Notes under the pieces: generated by a model | Databases searched by the model: none | What the model was told of the DNA's origin: nothing | Seen by the model: the letters and a program-made list of their open reading frames with translations, nothing else | From: Hydrogenophaga sp. | GTDB lineage: Bacteria > Pseudomonadota > Gammaproteobacteria > Burkholderiales > Burkholderiaceae_C | Assembly (NCBI RefSeq): GCF_025699295.1 | Contig: NZ_JAILWB010000002.1 | Location: 1-64,000 of the forward strand | Direction of reading: 5' to 3' | DNA length: 64,000 nt | Program-made: the position numbers and the translations under genes | Part shown: positions 8,963 to 15,741 of the stretch, piece after piece | Numbering within the stretch: the first letter of the stretch is position 1 | Layout: every line of letters begins with the position of its first letter

Positions 8963-10306
8963 ATGGCCCGCAAGTACTTTGGCACCGACGGCATCCGTGG
9001 CACTGTGGGCCAGGCCCCCATCACCCCCGACTTCGTGCTGCGCCTGGCGCACGCCGTGGGGCGCGTGCTGCGCCGCACCGAGGCGCATCCGACGGTGCTG
9101 ATCGGCAAGGACACGCGCATTTCCGGCTACATGCTGGAATCGGCCCTCGAATCCGGCTTCAACTCGGCGGGCGTGGACGTGGTGCTGCTCGGGCCGGTGC
9201 CCACGCCCGCAGTGGCCTACCTCACGCGCGCGCAGCGCGCCAGCCTGGGTGTCGTGATCTCGGCCAGCCACAACCCGTTTGCCGACAACGGCATCAAGTT
9301 CTTCAGCGCCCAGGGGGCGAAGCTGCCCGACGACTGGGAACTGGCGGTGGAGGCCGCGCTCGAAGAACCGCCCGCCTGGGTGGAGTCCGCGCAGCTGGGC
9401 AAGTCGCGCCGACTGGACGATGCGGCCGGGCGATACATCGAGTTCTGCAAGAGCACCTGTTCGCACAACCTCGGCCTCAAGGGCCTGAAGATCGTGGTCG
9501 ATGGCGCAAACGGCGCGGCCTACCAGATCGCGCCAGCCGTGTTCCACGAGCTCGGTGCCGAGGTCGTCAGGATCGGTTGCACGCCCGATGGTCTGAACAT
9601 CAACCAGGGCGTGGGCGCCACGCATCCCCAGGCGCTGCTGGACGCGGTGAAGACCCATGGCGCCGACTATGGCATTGCACTGGACGGCGATGCCGACCGC
9701 CTCCAGATGGCCGACGCGCACGGGCGTCTGTACAACGGCGACGAACTGCTCTACCTGATCGTGGCCGACCGCATTGCGCGCGACGAGGATGTCCCGGGCG
9801 TGGTCGGCACGCTGATGACCAACATGGCCGTGGAGGTGGCGCTCAAGGCACGCGGCGTGAAGTTCGTGCGCGCGAAGGTGGGTGACCGCTACGTGCTCGA
9901 AGAGCTCGAACGCCACGGCTGGATCCTGGGCGGTGAAGGCTCGGGCCACCTGCTGGTGCTGGACCGGCACACCACGGGCGACGGGCTCGTGTCGGCCCTG
10001 CAGGTGCTGCAGGCCTGCGTGGACAGCGGCAAGAGCATGGCTCGGCTGCTGGCCGATGTCACGCTGTTTCCCCAGACGCTGATCAACGTGCGCCTGCTAC
10101 CTGGCCAGGACTGGAAGACCAACGTCCTCCTGACCGATGAAACGCGCGCGGTGGAGGCGGCGCTGGGCGAGAGTGGCCGTGTCCTGATCCGTGCCAGCGG
10201 CACCGAGCCGCTGTTGCGCGTGATGGTGGAGGCGCGCGACGTGAAGCAGGCCCAGGCCTGCGCCGAGCGGCTCGTGGCGGCGGTGCAGGCGCAGGTGCCC
10301 GCATGA
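8963..10306 (+). CDS. glmM: Phosphoglucosamine mutase
   Basis: Converts glucosamine-6-phosphate to glucosamine-1-phosphate, feeding UDP-GlcNAc synthesis for peptidoglycan and LPS. It has 447 residues. The active-site serine loop ISASHNP has the phosphorylated Ser at 102. The metal-binding DGDADR, the sugar-binding GGEGSGH and the phosphate-binding [10 protein letters not shown] motifs all occur in order. The start is the ATG at 8963 ([13 protein letters not shown]), with AGGAACAAGAG just upstream. Its stop overlaps the next start by four bases (ATGA). Confidence 0.96.
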   Translation: MARKYFGTDGIRGTVGQAPITPDFVLRLAHAVGRVLRRTEAHPTVLIGKDTRISGYMLESALESGFNSAGVDVVLLGPVPTPAVAYLTRAQRASLGVVISASHNPFADNGIKFFSAQGAKLPDDWELAVEAALEEPPAWVESAQLGKSRRLDDAAGRYIEFCKSTCSHNLGLKGLKIVVDGANGAAYQIAPAVFHELGAEVVRIGCTPDGLNINQGVGATHPQALLDAVKTHGADYGIALDGDADRLQMADAHGRLYNGDELLYLIVADRIARDEDVPGVVGTLMTNMAVEVALKARGVKFVRAKVGDRYVLEELERHGWILGGEGSGHLLVLDRHTTGDGLVSALQVLQACVDSGKSMARLLADVTLFPQTLINVRLLPGQDWKTNVLLTDETRAVEAALGESGRVLIRASGTEPLLRVMVEARDVKQAQACAERLVAAVQAQVPA

Positions 10307-10806
10307 CCAGGGGCACTGACCGCGGCGCCATCGTCACACTGCAGGCCGACTACGCGAACCCCGACCACGCGAGCGCGCTGGTGATGCTGCTGGACGCCTA
10401 TGCGAGCGATCCGGCGGGCGGTGGCCAGGGGCTGTCCGATTACGCCAGGGCGCATCTGGTGTCCGGCCTGGCGGCGAGGCCGCAGGCCTACAGCGTGCTG
10501 GCCTTCGATGGCGAGCAGGCGGTCGGGCTGGTCAACTGCATCGAGGGGTTCTCCACCTTCGCCTGCAAGCCGCTGGTGAACGTGCATGACGTGGCGGTGC
10601 TGGCCAGCCACCGGGGCCGGGGCATTGCCGAGCAGATGCTGCGCGAGGCCGAACGCATCGCGCTCGAGCGGGGTGCCATCAAGCTCACACTGGAGGTGCT
10701 TTCGGGCAACCACAGCGCGATCCGGCTGTATGAGCGCATCGGCTTTGCCGGCTACCAGCTCGATCCGGCCATGGGCTCGGCGGTCTTTCTCCAGAAGTGG
10801 CTCTGA
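10303..10806 (+). CDS. GNAT-family N-acetyltransferase
   Basis: 167 residues with one GNAT fold. The acetyl-CoA loop is [17 protein letters not shown] (R/Q-x-x-G-x-A type), followed by the typical [20 protein letters not shown]-terminal block. The substrate cannot be read from sequence. It is translationally coupled to glmM by an ATGA overlap, which suggests co-expression but does not define a role. Confidence 0.85.
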   Translation: MTRGTDRGAIVTLQADYANPDHASALVMLLDAYASDPAGGGQGLSDYARAHLVSGLAARPQAYSVLAFDGEQAVGLVNCIEGFSTFACKPLVNVHDVAVLASHRGRGIAEQMLREAERIALERGAIKLTLEVLSGNHSAIRLYERIGFAGYQLDPAMGSAVFLQKWL

Positions 10807-10810
10807 CGCC

Positions 10811-12013
10811 TCAGTAAAGCAAGTGCGGCTTGCGCGCCCGGATCCATGCGGCTTCGTCGGCCGCTGCCGCAGCATCCAGCACCTGCGGTGCGGCCGTCAC
10901 ATCGTCCACCCACTCGCGCAGCATCGGGCCACCGTTGATGAGATCGATCGCCAGGCGGTCGTGCTCGTACTCATAGGCGAAGTCACGCCACAGCGGGTAG
11001 TCGGGTGACTGCAGGCGCAAAGCGCGGAAGGCCAGGGCCTGCAGCCGCCAGGGCTTGAACGCCGCATGGTCGTAGTGCACCGGGTCTTCCACGTGGATCT
11101 GCACGCCCGCGCACAGCTGCCCCACATGTTTGTGGAAGGTGGGCTCGAAAAAGCATTCGCGCAGCACGCAGCCCTGCAGCCACTGTGGTGCGAGGGCGCG
11201 CATGTCGCTGATGAGGCGGCGTGCGTCGATACCCGGTGCGCCAAAGAGCTCCAGCGGCCGCGTCGTGCCGCGGCCTTCGCTGAGCGTGGTGCCTTCGAGC
11301 ATCACCGTGCCGGCGTAGGCGCGCGCCATCGAGAGGTTGGGCGCGTTCGGGCTCGGGTTCACCCAGGTGCGACCTTCGGGCCAGCCAAAGCCCGGCCCGG
11401 CTTCAGGTTGCCAGCCGGCCATGGTGATCACGCGGTACTCCAGTTGCAGGCCGAGCGTGGCGATGAACCAGTGCCCGAGTTCGCCCATGGTCATGCCGTG
11501 GCGCATGGGCATGGCACCCGCGCCGACAAAGCTCTCCCAGCCTTCGCGCAGCGTGAGTCCCTCGACGGGCCGACCCGCGGGGTTCGGGCGGTCCAGCACC
11601 CAGACCGCCTTGCCGTGCCGCTCGGCGGCTTCCAGCACATAGCGCAGGGTGGTGATGAAGGTGTAGATGCGGCAGCCCAGGTCCTGCAGGTCGACCAGCA
11701 GCACGTCGAAGCTTTCCATCATGGGGTCGGTCGGACGCCGCACGGTGCCGTAGAGGCTGAACACCGGGATGCCCAGGCGCGGGTCGTGGAAGTCGGGGGA
11801 CTCGACCATGTTGTCCTGCTTGTCGCCGCGCAGGCCATGCTGCGGGCCGAAGGCGGCGCTGAGCCTGACATCGGGCAGGGCGGCCAGCGCGTCCAGCGAA
11901 TGCGTCAGGTCGCGCGTGACCGACGCGGGGTGGGCGAGCAGGGCGACGCGGCGGCCGTCCAGGGGAGCGCGCAGGGAGGGGTCCTGCAGGAAACGTTCGA
12001 TGCCGTATTGCAT
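10811..12013 (-). CDS. DUF1343 protein, NamZ-like exo-beta-N-acetylmuramidase
   Basis: 400 residues. It matches the DUF1343 family, whose characterised member NamZ removes terminal MurNAc from peptidoglycan fragments. Visible family blocks include FGPQHGLRGDKQDNM, VFSLYGTVRRPT, VLLVDLQDLGCRIYTFI, WVLDRPNPAGR and ELGHWF. I see no signal peptide, so it may act in the cytoplasm on imported muropeptides (inference). It starts eight bases after the stop of the DOMON-like gene on the same strand, forming a two-gene unit. Its 3' end is four bases from the convergent GNAT gene. Confidence 0.85.
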   Translation of the reverse strand: MQYGIERFLQDPSLRAPLDGRRVALLAHPASVTRDLTHSLDALAALPDVRLSAAFGPQHGLRGDKQDNMVESPDFHDPRLGIPVFSLYGTVRRPTDPMMESFDVLLVDLQDLGCRIYTFITTLRYVLEAAERHGKAVWVLDRPNPAGRPVEGLTLREGWESFVGAGAMPMRHGMTMGELGHWFIATLGLQLEYRVITMAGWQPEAGPGFGWPEGRTWVNPSPNAPNLSMARAYAGTVMLEGTTLSEGRGTTRPLELFGAPGIDARRLISDMRALAPQWLQGCVLRECFFEPTFHKHVGQLCAGVQIHVEDPVHYDHAAFKPWRLQALAFRALRLQSPDYPLWRDFAYEYEHDRLAIDLINGGPMLREWVDDVTAAPQVLDAAAAADEAAWIRARKPHLLY

Positions 12014-12021
12014 GAGGGGAG

Positions 12022-12594
12022 TCAGATCAGGGGCGCGGCCATCCGCAGGGTACGGCCATCTGCATGGTGGAAGTCGGGGCGCGTGCCCGGGTGGTGCAGC
12101 GCCCAGTAGCTCAGGCGGCCGCTGCGTTCTTCGATCACGGCGCTCAGGCCGATGGACAGTACCGCAGGGCTGAGCGGCAGGGCGGAGGCTGGCACCCGCG
12201 TGGTGAGCGTGAGCGCCTCGGATGTGACCGAGACCTGCGGCGCCGGCAGCCGCACGGGGCGCTGGCCTTCTGCCACGGCGTCGCGCGCACGTTCGGCGCA
12301 AAACCGGTAGGCCGCCCAGGCGCTGGAGGGCGAAAAATTGAATTCCTGGTAGGCGGCTTCTCCATCAACGGCCACAAAGGCCTCGAAACAGGTGTGCTGC
12401 CACAGTCCATCGGTGGCAACGGGCGCGGCGGGTGAGGGAATGCACAGCGCCGCAATGTCGCCACGCAGCATGTAGCTCAGGTGCAAGCCCTCGGCGCGCG
12501 GGTGCACCTCTGCCGACACGGCCAGCGCGACCCCCCCCGGCGTGGCCGGGTGGCAGCGCAACGGCGCGCGAAGGGGGGCGAGGCTGGGTGTCAC
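12022..12594 (-). CDS. DOMON-like domain protein
   Basis: About 190 residues from a GTG at 12594. The core blocks HPATPGG, LRGDIAAL, DGLWQHTCFEAFV, QEFNFSPSSAWAAYRF and the C-terminal YWALHHPGTRPDFHH match the proteobacterial DOMON-like family, whose fold is related to haem- and sugar-binding DOMON domains but whose function is unproven. The start is uncertain: an in-frame GTG at 12687 gives 221 residues, but the extra part is not family-like and would overlie the PhoB box array of the divergent operon. A TTG at 12561 is also possible. Confidence 0.7.
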   Translation of the reverse strand: MTPSLAPLRAPLRCHPATPGGVALAVSAEVHPRAEGLHLSYMLRGDIAALCIPSPAAPVATDGLWQHTCFEAFVAVDGEAAYQEFNFSPSSAWAAYRFCAERARDAVAEGQRPVRLPAPQVSVTSEALTLTTRVPASALPLSPAVLSIGLSAVIEERSGRLSYWALHHPGTRPDFHHADGRTLRMAAPLI

Positions 12595-12632
12595 AGCTTC
12601 GTATTCTGGCAGGCCGCTGCACGGGTGGCCCG

Positions 12633-12672
12633 GTGTCACCCAAACTTCACATGGCTGCCATGCGAGGGTCAC
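12633..12672 (+). promoter_or_regulatory. Pho box array (four tandem PhoB half-sites) upstream of olsB
   Basis: Four 7-base elements lie in exact 11-base phase: GTGTCAC (12633-12639), ACTTCAC (12644-12650), CTGCCAT (12655-12661) and GGGTCAC (12666-12672). Against the PhoB half-site CTGTCAT/C they match at 6, 4, 6 and 5 of 7. No convincing -10 is evident just downstream. The array is 84 bases before the olsB start and points into that operon. PhoB itself is encoded 13 kb downstream. Confidence 0.65.
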
Positions 12673-12756
12673 ACCGGGTTCGCACACTGCCTGTTCATGA
12701 CCACAGCTTCAATCCACTTCGCGCCCCGGTCGGGTGCACTGTCGCAGGAGCCCGCC

Positions 12757-13623
12757 ATGAAAGAACTGCCTACGCCCACGCTGGACCTCTCGCCTGTGTC
12801 GCTGCCACGGGGGTCGCTTCATCCCCGACCGGTTTTCACGCCTGCGCCGCTGGTGGCCCCGGCGGCGCACGCACCCGGCGCTGCCGCCAGCATCGACGTC
12901 TCGTGGGCGAGCCATCTGGACGAAGTACGTGAAGCGCAAAGGCTGAGGTTCGACATCTTTGCCACTGAAATGGGTGCACGCCTGCCGCAGACACTGCCGG
13001 GCCACGACGTGGACCTGTTCGATGACTTCTGCGAGCATCTGCTGGTGCGCGACGCGGTCAGCCGGCGTGTGATCGGCACCTACCGCGTGCTCACGCCCGC
13101 CCAGGCGAAACGCGTGGGCAGCACCTACAGCGATACCGAATTCGATCTGACGCGGCTGCGCCAGGTGCGTGACCGCATGGTGGAGCTGGGACGCAGCTGC
13201 GTGCACCGGGACCATCGGCACGGCGGCGTGATCATGGCGCTCTGGGGGGCCCTGGCCGAGTTCATGGTGCGCAACCAGCTCGACACCATGATCGGCTGCG
13301 CCAGCATCCCGATGCAGCACGAAGGCCCTCACGGCATGGTGGGCGGTGGCCACGCGGCGGCCAGCATCTGGCGGCAGGTCAGGGAAACGCACCTGGCACC
13401 CATCGACTGTCATGTGCGCCCGCGCCTGCCGCTGCCCATCGAGCAACTGGACGACACGCTCGACGTGGAGCCGCCCGCGCTGATCAAGGGCTATCTGCGG
13501 TTGGGCGCCAAGGTGCTGGGCCCGCCGGCCTGGGACCCGGACTTCAACGCCGCGGACCTGCCCATGCTCATGCGCATCTCGGATCTGCCGGCGCGCTACC
13601 GCAAACATTTCCTGGGGGCCTGA
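12757..13623 (+). CDS. olsB: Ornithine-acyl-ACP N-acyltransferase-like protein (OlsB)
   Basis: 288 residues. The conserved part (about 55-220) matches PF13444: an AQRLRFDIFATEMG block, GHDVDLFDDFCEHLLVRD, GTYRVL, then ELGRSCVHRDHRHGGVIMALW and IGCASIP. OlsB adds a 3-hydroxy fatty acid to ornithine to make lyso-ornithine lipid, a phosphorus-free membrane lipid precursor. The second acyltransferase, OlsA, is not in this window. AGGAG at 12746-12750 is six bases from the ATG at 12757, which decides the start over an upstream ATG at 12697. It is the first gene of a tight operon (one-base gap to the next gene) behind a Pho box array. Confidence 0.82.
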   Translation: MKELPTPTLDLSPVSLPRGSLHPRPVFTPAPLVAPAAHAPGAAASIDVSWASHLDEVREAQRLRFDIFATEMGARLPQTLPGHDVDLFDDFCEHLLVRDAVSRRVIGTYRVLTPAQAKRVGSTYSDTEFDLTRLRQVRDRMVELGRSCVHRDHRHGGVIMALWGALAEFMVRNQLDTMIGCASIPMQHEGPHGMVGGGHAAASIWRQVRETHLAPIDCHVRPRLPLPIEQLDDTLDVEPPALIKGYLRLGAKVLGPPAWDPDFNAADLPMLMRISDLPARYRKHFLGA

Positions 13624-13624
13624 C

Positions 13625-14551
13625 ATGGCGCCCCCCGCCACGCTTCGCGCGGCCCCCCAGGGGGCTGCACTGGCGGCCTGGCAAAGCCAGTTCCGCGGTG
13701 CCCTGGCCGATGTGGGCACCGCGCCGCTGCGCGATGACGAGCCCCACGGCGATGGCGGCGAACGGGCCCGCTACCGTGCCGTCTTCATCTCCGACCTGCA
13801 CCTGGGCACGGCCGGCTGTCAGGCTCGGCCCCTGCTGGACTTTCTCAAGCACCATCCGAGCCATACGCTGTACCTGGTGGGCGACATCATTGACGGCTGG
13901 CAACTGCGCCGCAAGTGGTACTGGCCGCAGGCACACAATGACGTGGTGCAGAAGCTGCTGCGCCGCTCGCGCAAGGGTTGTCGCGTGGTCTTCGTGCCCG
14001 GCAACCACGACGAGTTCGCGCGCCAGTTCGACGGTCACAACTTCGGCGGCATCGAGGTCGCCAACGAGGCAGTGCACACCACGGTCGACGGCAGGCAGCT
14101 GTGGATCGTGCATGGCGACCACTTTGACGGCGTCATCCAGTGCGCCAAGTGGTTGGCTTACCTCGGCGACAACGCCTACGAACTCACGCTGCGCCTGAAT
14201 CGGCACCTGAACTCGCTGCGCGCGCGCCTGGGCCTGCCGTACTGGTCGCTCTCCCAGTACCTCAAGCACAAGGTCAAGAGCGCATTGAACTACGTCACCG
14301 ACTTCGAGCGCGCCGTGGCCGCCGAGGCACGCTCGCGCGGTTACCAGGGCGTTGTCTGTGGTCATATCCACCGCGCCGAGATGCGCTACATCGATGGCAC
14401 GCTCTACTGCAACGATGGAGATTGGGTGGAGAGCCTGACGGCACTCGTCGAGCACCTGGATGGTCGGCTGGAACTGGTGCAATGGCGCCCCGGCATGAGC
14501 GACGCGAACCCGGCGGTACAGGCCGAAGAAGCCGGCGTGCCGGCTGGGTGA
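13625..14551 (+). CDS. plcP: PlcP-type metallophosphoesterase (LpxH-like; probable phospholipase C)
   Basis: 308 residues with a complete calcineurin-like metal centre: SDLHLG (Asp57, His59), GDIIDGW (Asp87), GNHDE (Asn127, His128), VHGD (His163) and CGHIH (His247, His249). The blocks WYWPQAHNDVVQKLLR, FGGIEV and NTGDWVES-like CNDGDWVES follow the PlcP subfamily that cleaves phospholipid head groups under phosphate starvation, rather than LpxH proper. The neighbours olsB and a glycosyltransferase support this. The first 45 or so residues are non-conserved and encoded by a GC-rich repeat-like stretch, so the true start may be further in. Annotation software would probably call it UDP-2,3-diacylglucosamine diphosphatase. 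Confidence 0.78.
   Translation: MAPPATLRAAPQGAALAAWQSQFRGALADVGTAPLRDDEPHGDGGERARYRAVFISDLHLGTAGCQARPLLDFLKHHPSHTLYLVGDIIDGWQLRRKWYWPQAHNDVVQKLLRRSRKGCRVVFVPGNHDEFARQFDGHNFGGIEVANEAVHTTVDGRQLWIVHGDHFDGVIQCAKWLAYLGDNAYELTLRLNRHLNSLRARLGLPYWSLSQYLKHKVKSALNYVTDFERAVAAEARSRGYQGVVCGHIHRAEMRYIDGTLYCNDGDWVESLTALVEHLDGRLELVQWRPGMSDANPAVQAEEAGVPAG
13627..13680 (+). repeat. GC-rich dispersed-repeat-like stretch inside the plcP 5' end
   Basis: The stretch has GCCCCCCGCCACGC, TTCGCGCGG, then CCCCCC/GGGGGGC-type arms (CCCCCCAGGGGG). It resembles the short hairpin repeats that I associate with Comamonadaceae intergenic regions. Here it falls within the annotated 5' coding end of plcP. No second full copy is visible in this window, so repeat status is an inference. 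Confidence 0.4.
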
Positions 14552-14567
14552 GGCAGGGTTTCGGGCC

Positions 14568-15665
14568 ATGAAGATCCTGATCGTCACCGATGCCTGGCAC
14601 CCCCAGGTCAGCGGCGTGGTCACCACGCTGGCGGAGCTGGTGCGCCAGTTGCAGGTTCACGATCACGAGGTCGTGGTGATCCAGCCCGGTCAGTTCCGCA
14701 CCCGGCCATGTCCGGGCCATGCCGGCATCAACCTCGCGCTGTTTCCCGGGCGCAGGCTGCGCCAGCTGATGGACGCGGCCGAGCCCGATGCGATCCACAT
14801 CGCTACAGAGGGCCCTCTGGGCTGGGCGGCACGGGGCCATTGCCTGCGCCGCGGACTGAGATTCACCACGGCCTTTCACACCAAGTTCCCCGAGATCCTG
14901 CACGCCGCGCTGCATGTGCCGCTGTCCTGGGGTTATGCGCTGCTGCGCCGATTCCACCGCCCGAGCAGTGGTGTGATGGTGCCGACCCAGGGTGTGCTCG
15001 ACATGCTCAAGGCGCGCGGCTTCCGCCACCTGCGTGCCTGGACGCACGGCGTGGATTCGCGTCTGTTCGCGCTGGCCGATGCGCCCGAGACATATCCGCC
15101 ATTGGGGTCATTGGCCCATCCGGTCAGTCTGTACGTGGGGCGCATCGCCCCCGAGAAGAACATCGAAGCCTTCCTGCGTCTCGATGTGCCGGGCAGCAAG
15201 GTCGTGTGCGGGGTGGGGCCAATGCAGTCCGCGCTGCGCCAGCGCTACCCGTATGTGCACTGGCTGGGCGTGTTGCCGCGCCACGAACTCGCGCGGGTGT
15301 ATGCCGCGGCCGACGTGTTCGTGTTCCCCAGCCGCAGCGAGACCTTCGGTCTGGTGATGCTGGAGGCCATGGCCTGTGGCGTGCCGGTGGCGGCCTATCC
15401 GGTGGACGGACCGCTGCAGGTGATCGGCGACAGCGGCGGTGGCGCCATGCGGGAGGATCTGCGTGAAGCCTGGAACGCCGCGCTCAAGATCAAACGCCAC
15501 GAGGCACGTGATCGGGCGCTGCACTTCGGCTGGGGCAGGGCAGCCACGCTGTTTGTGTCCTACCTCAGTGTGTTGAACCGCCCGAGCCGCCTGCGGCCGG
15601 GGGTGGGCTTGACGCAGGAGGGGGGTACGAAACTGTCACACAAACGTCATCCCGTCGTTGAATAA
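14568..15665 (+). CDS. Glycosyltransferase, GT4/GT1-like (probable lipid glycosyltransferase)
   Basis: 365 residues with GT-B fold. The N-terminal domain opens with MKILIVTDAWHPQVSGV and VVTTLAELV; the C-terminal Rossmann domain has LYVGRIAPEKN and the nucleotide-sugar E-x7-E motif in ETFGLVMLE. It follows plcP by 16 bases and closes the Pho-box operon. In alphaproteobacteria the Agt enzyme made next to PlcP adds sugars to the diacylglycerol that PlcP releases, giving glycolipids; the same role is inferred here. The donor sugar is unknown. The last 30 residues are basic and non-conserved, and overlap the ppk Pho box. Confidence 0.78.
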   Translation: MKILIVTDAWHPQVSGVVTTLAELVRQLQVHDHEVVVIQPGQFRTRPCPGHAGINLALFPGRRLRQLMDAAEPDAIHIATEGPLGWAARGHCLRRGLRFTTAFHTKFPEILHAALHVPLSWGYALLRRFHRPSSGVMVPTQGVLDMLKARGFRHLRAWTHGVDSRLFALADAPETYPPLGSLAHPVSLYVGRIAPEKNIEAFLRLDVPGSKVVCGVGPMQSALRQRYPYVHWLGVLPRHELARVYAAADVFVFPSRSETFGLVMLEAMACGVPVAAYPVDGPLQVIGDSGGGAMREDLREAWNAALKIKRHEARDRALHFGWGRAATLFVSYLSVLNRPSRLRPGVGLTQEGGTKLSHKRHPVVE

Positions 15666-15666
15666 T
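15633..15666 (+). promoter_or_regulatory. Pho box and -10 element of the ppk promoter
   Basis: CTGTCACACAAACGTCAT at 15633-15650 consists of two PhoB half-sites (7/7 and 5/7) with a 4-base spacer. AATAAT at 15661-15666 (5/6 to TATAAT) is ten bases further on, the spacing expected when PhoB replaces the -35. A fainter extra half-site, TCGTCAC, lies at 15666-15672. The box is inside the 3' end of the glycosyltransferase gene; predicted leader to ppk is about 70 bases. Confidence 0.8.
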
Positions 15667-15741
15667 CGTCACATGATGCGCCTCATACCACCGGCCGGGA
15701 GCGGCGGGCAACGGGCGGATCCCACGATTCCAGCGGTATCC

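Noticed and set aside
12595..12687. Longer DOMON-like protein from GTG 12687
   Set aside because: The added residues are not conserved in my reading and overlie the Pho box array, although the start cannot be excluded.
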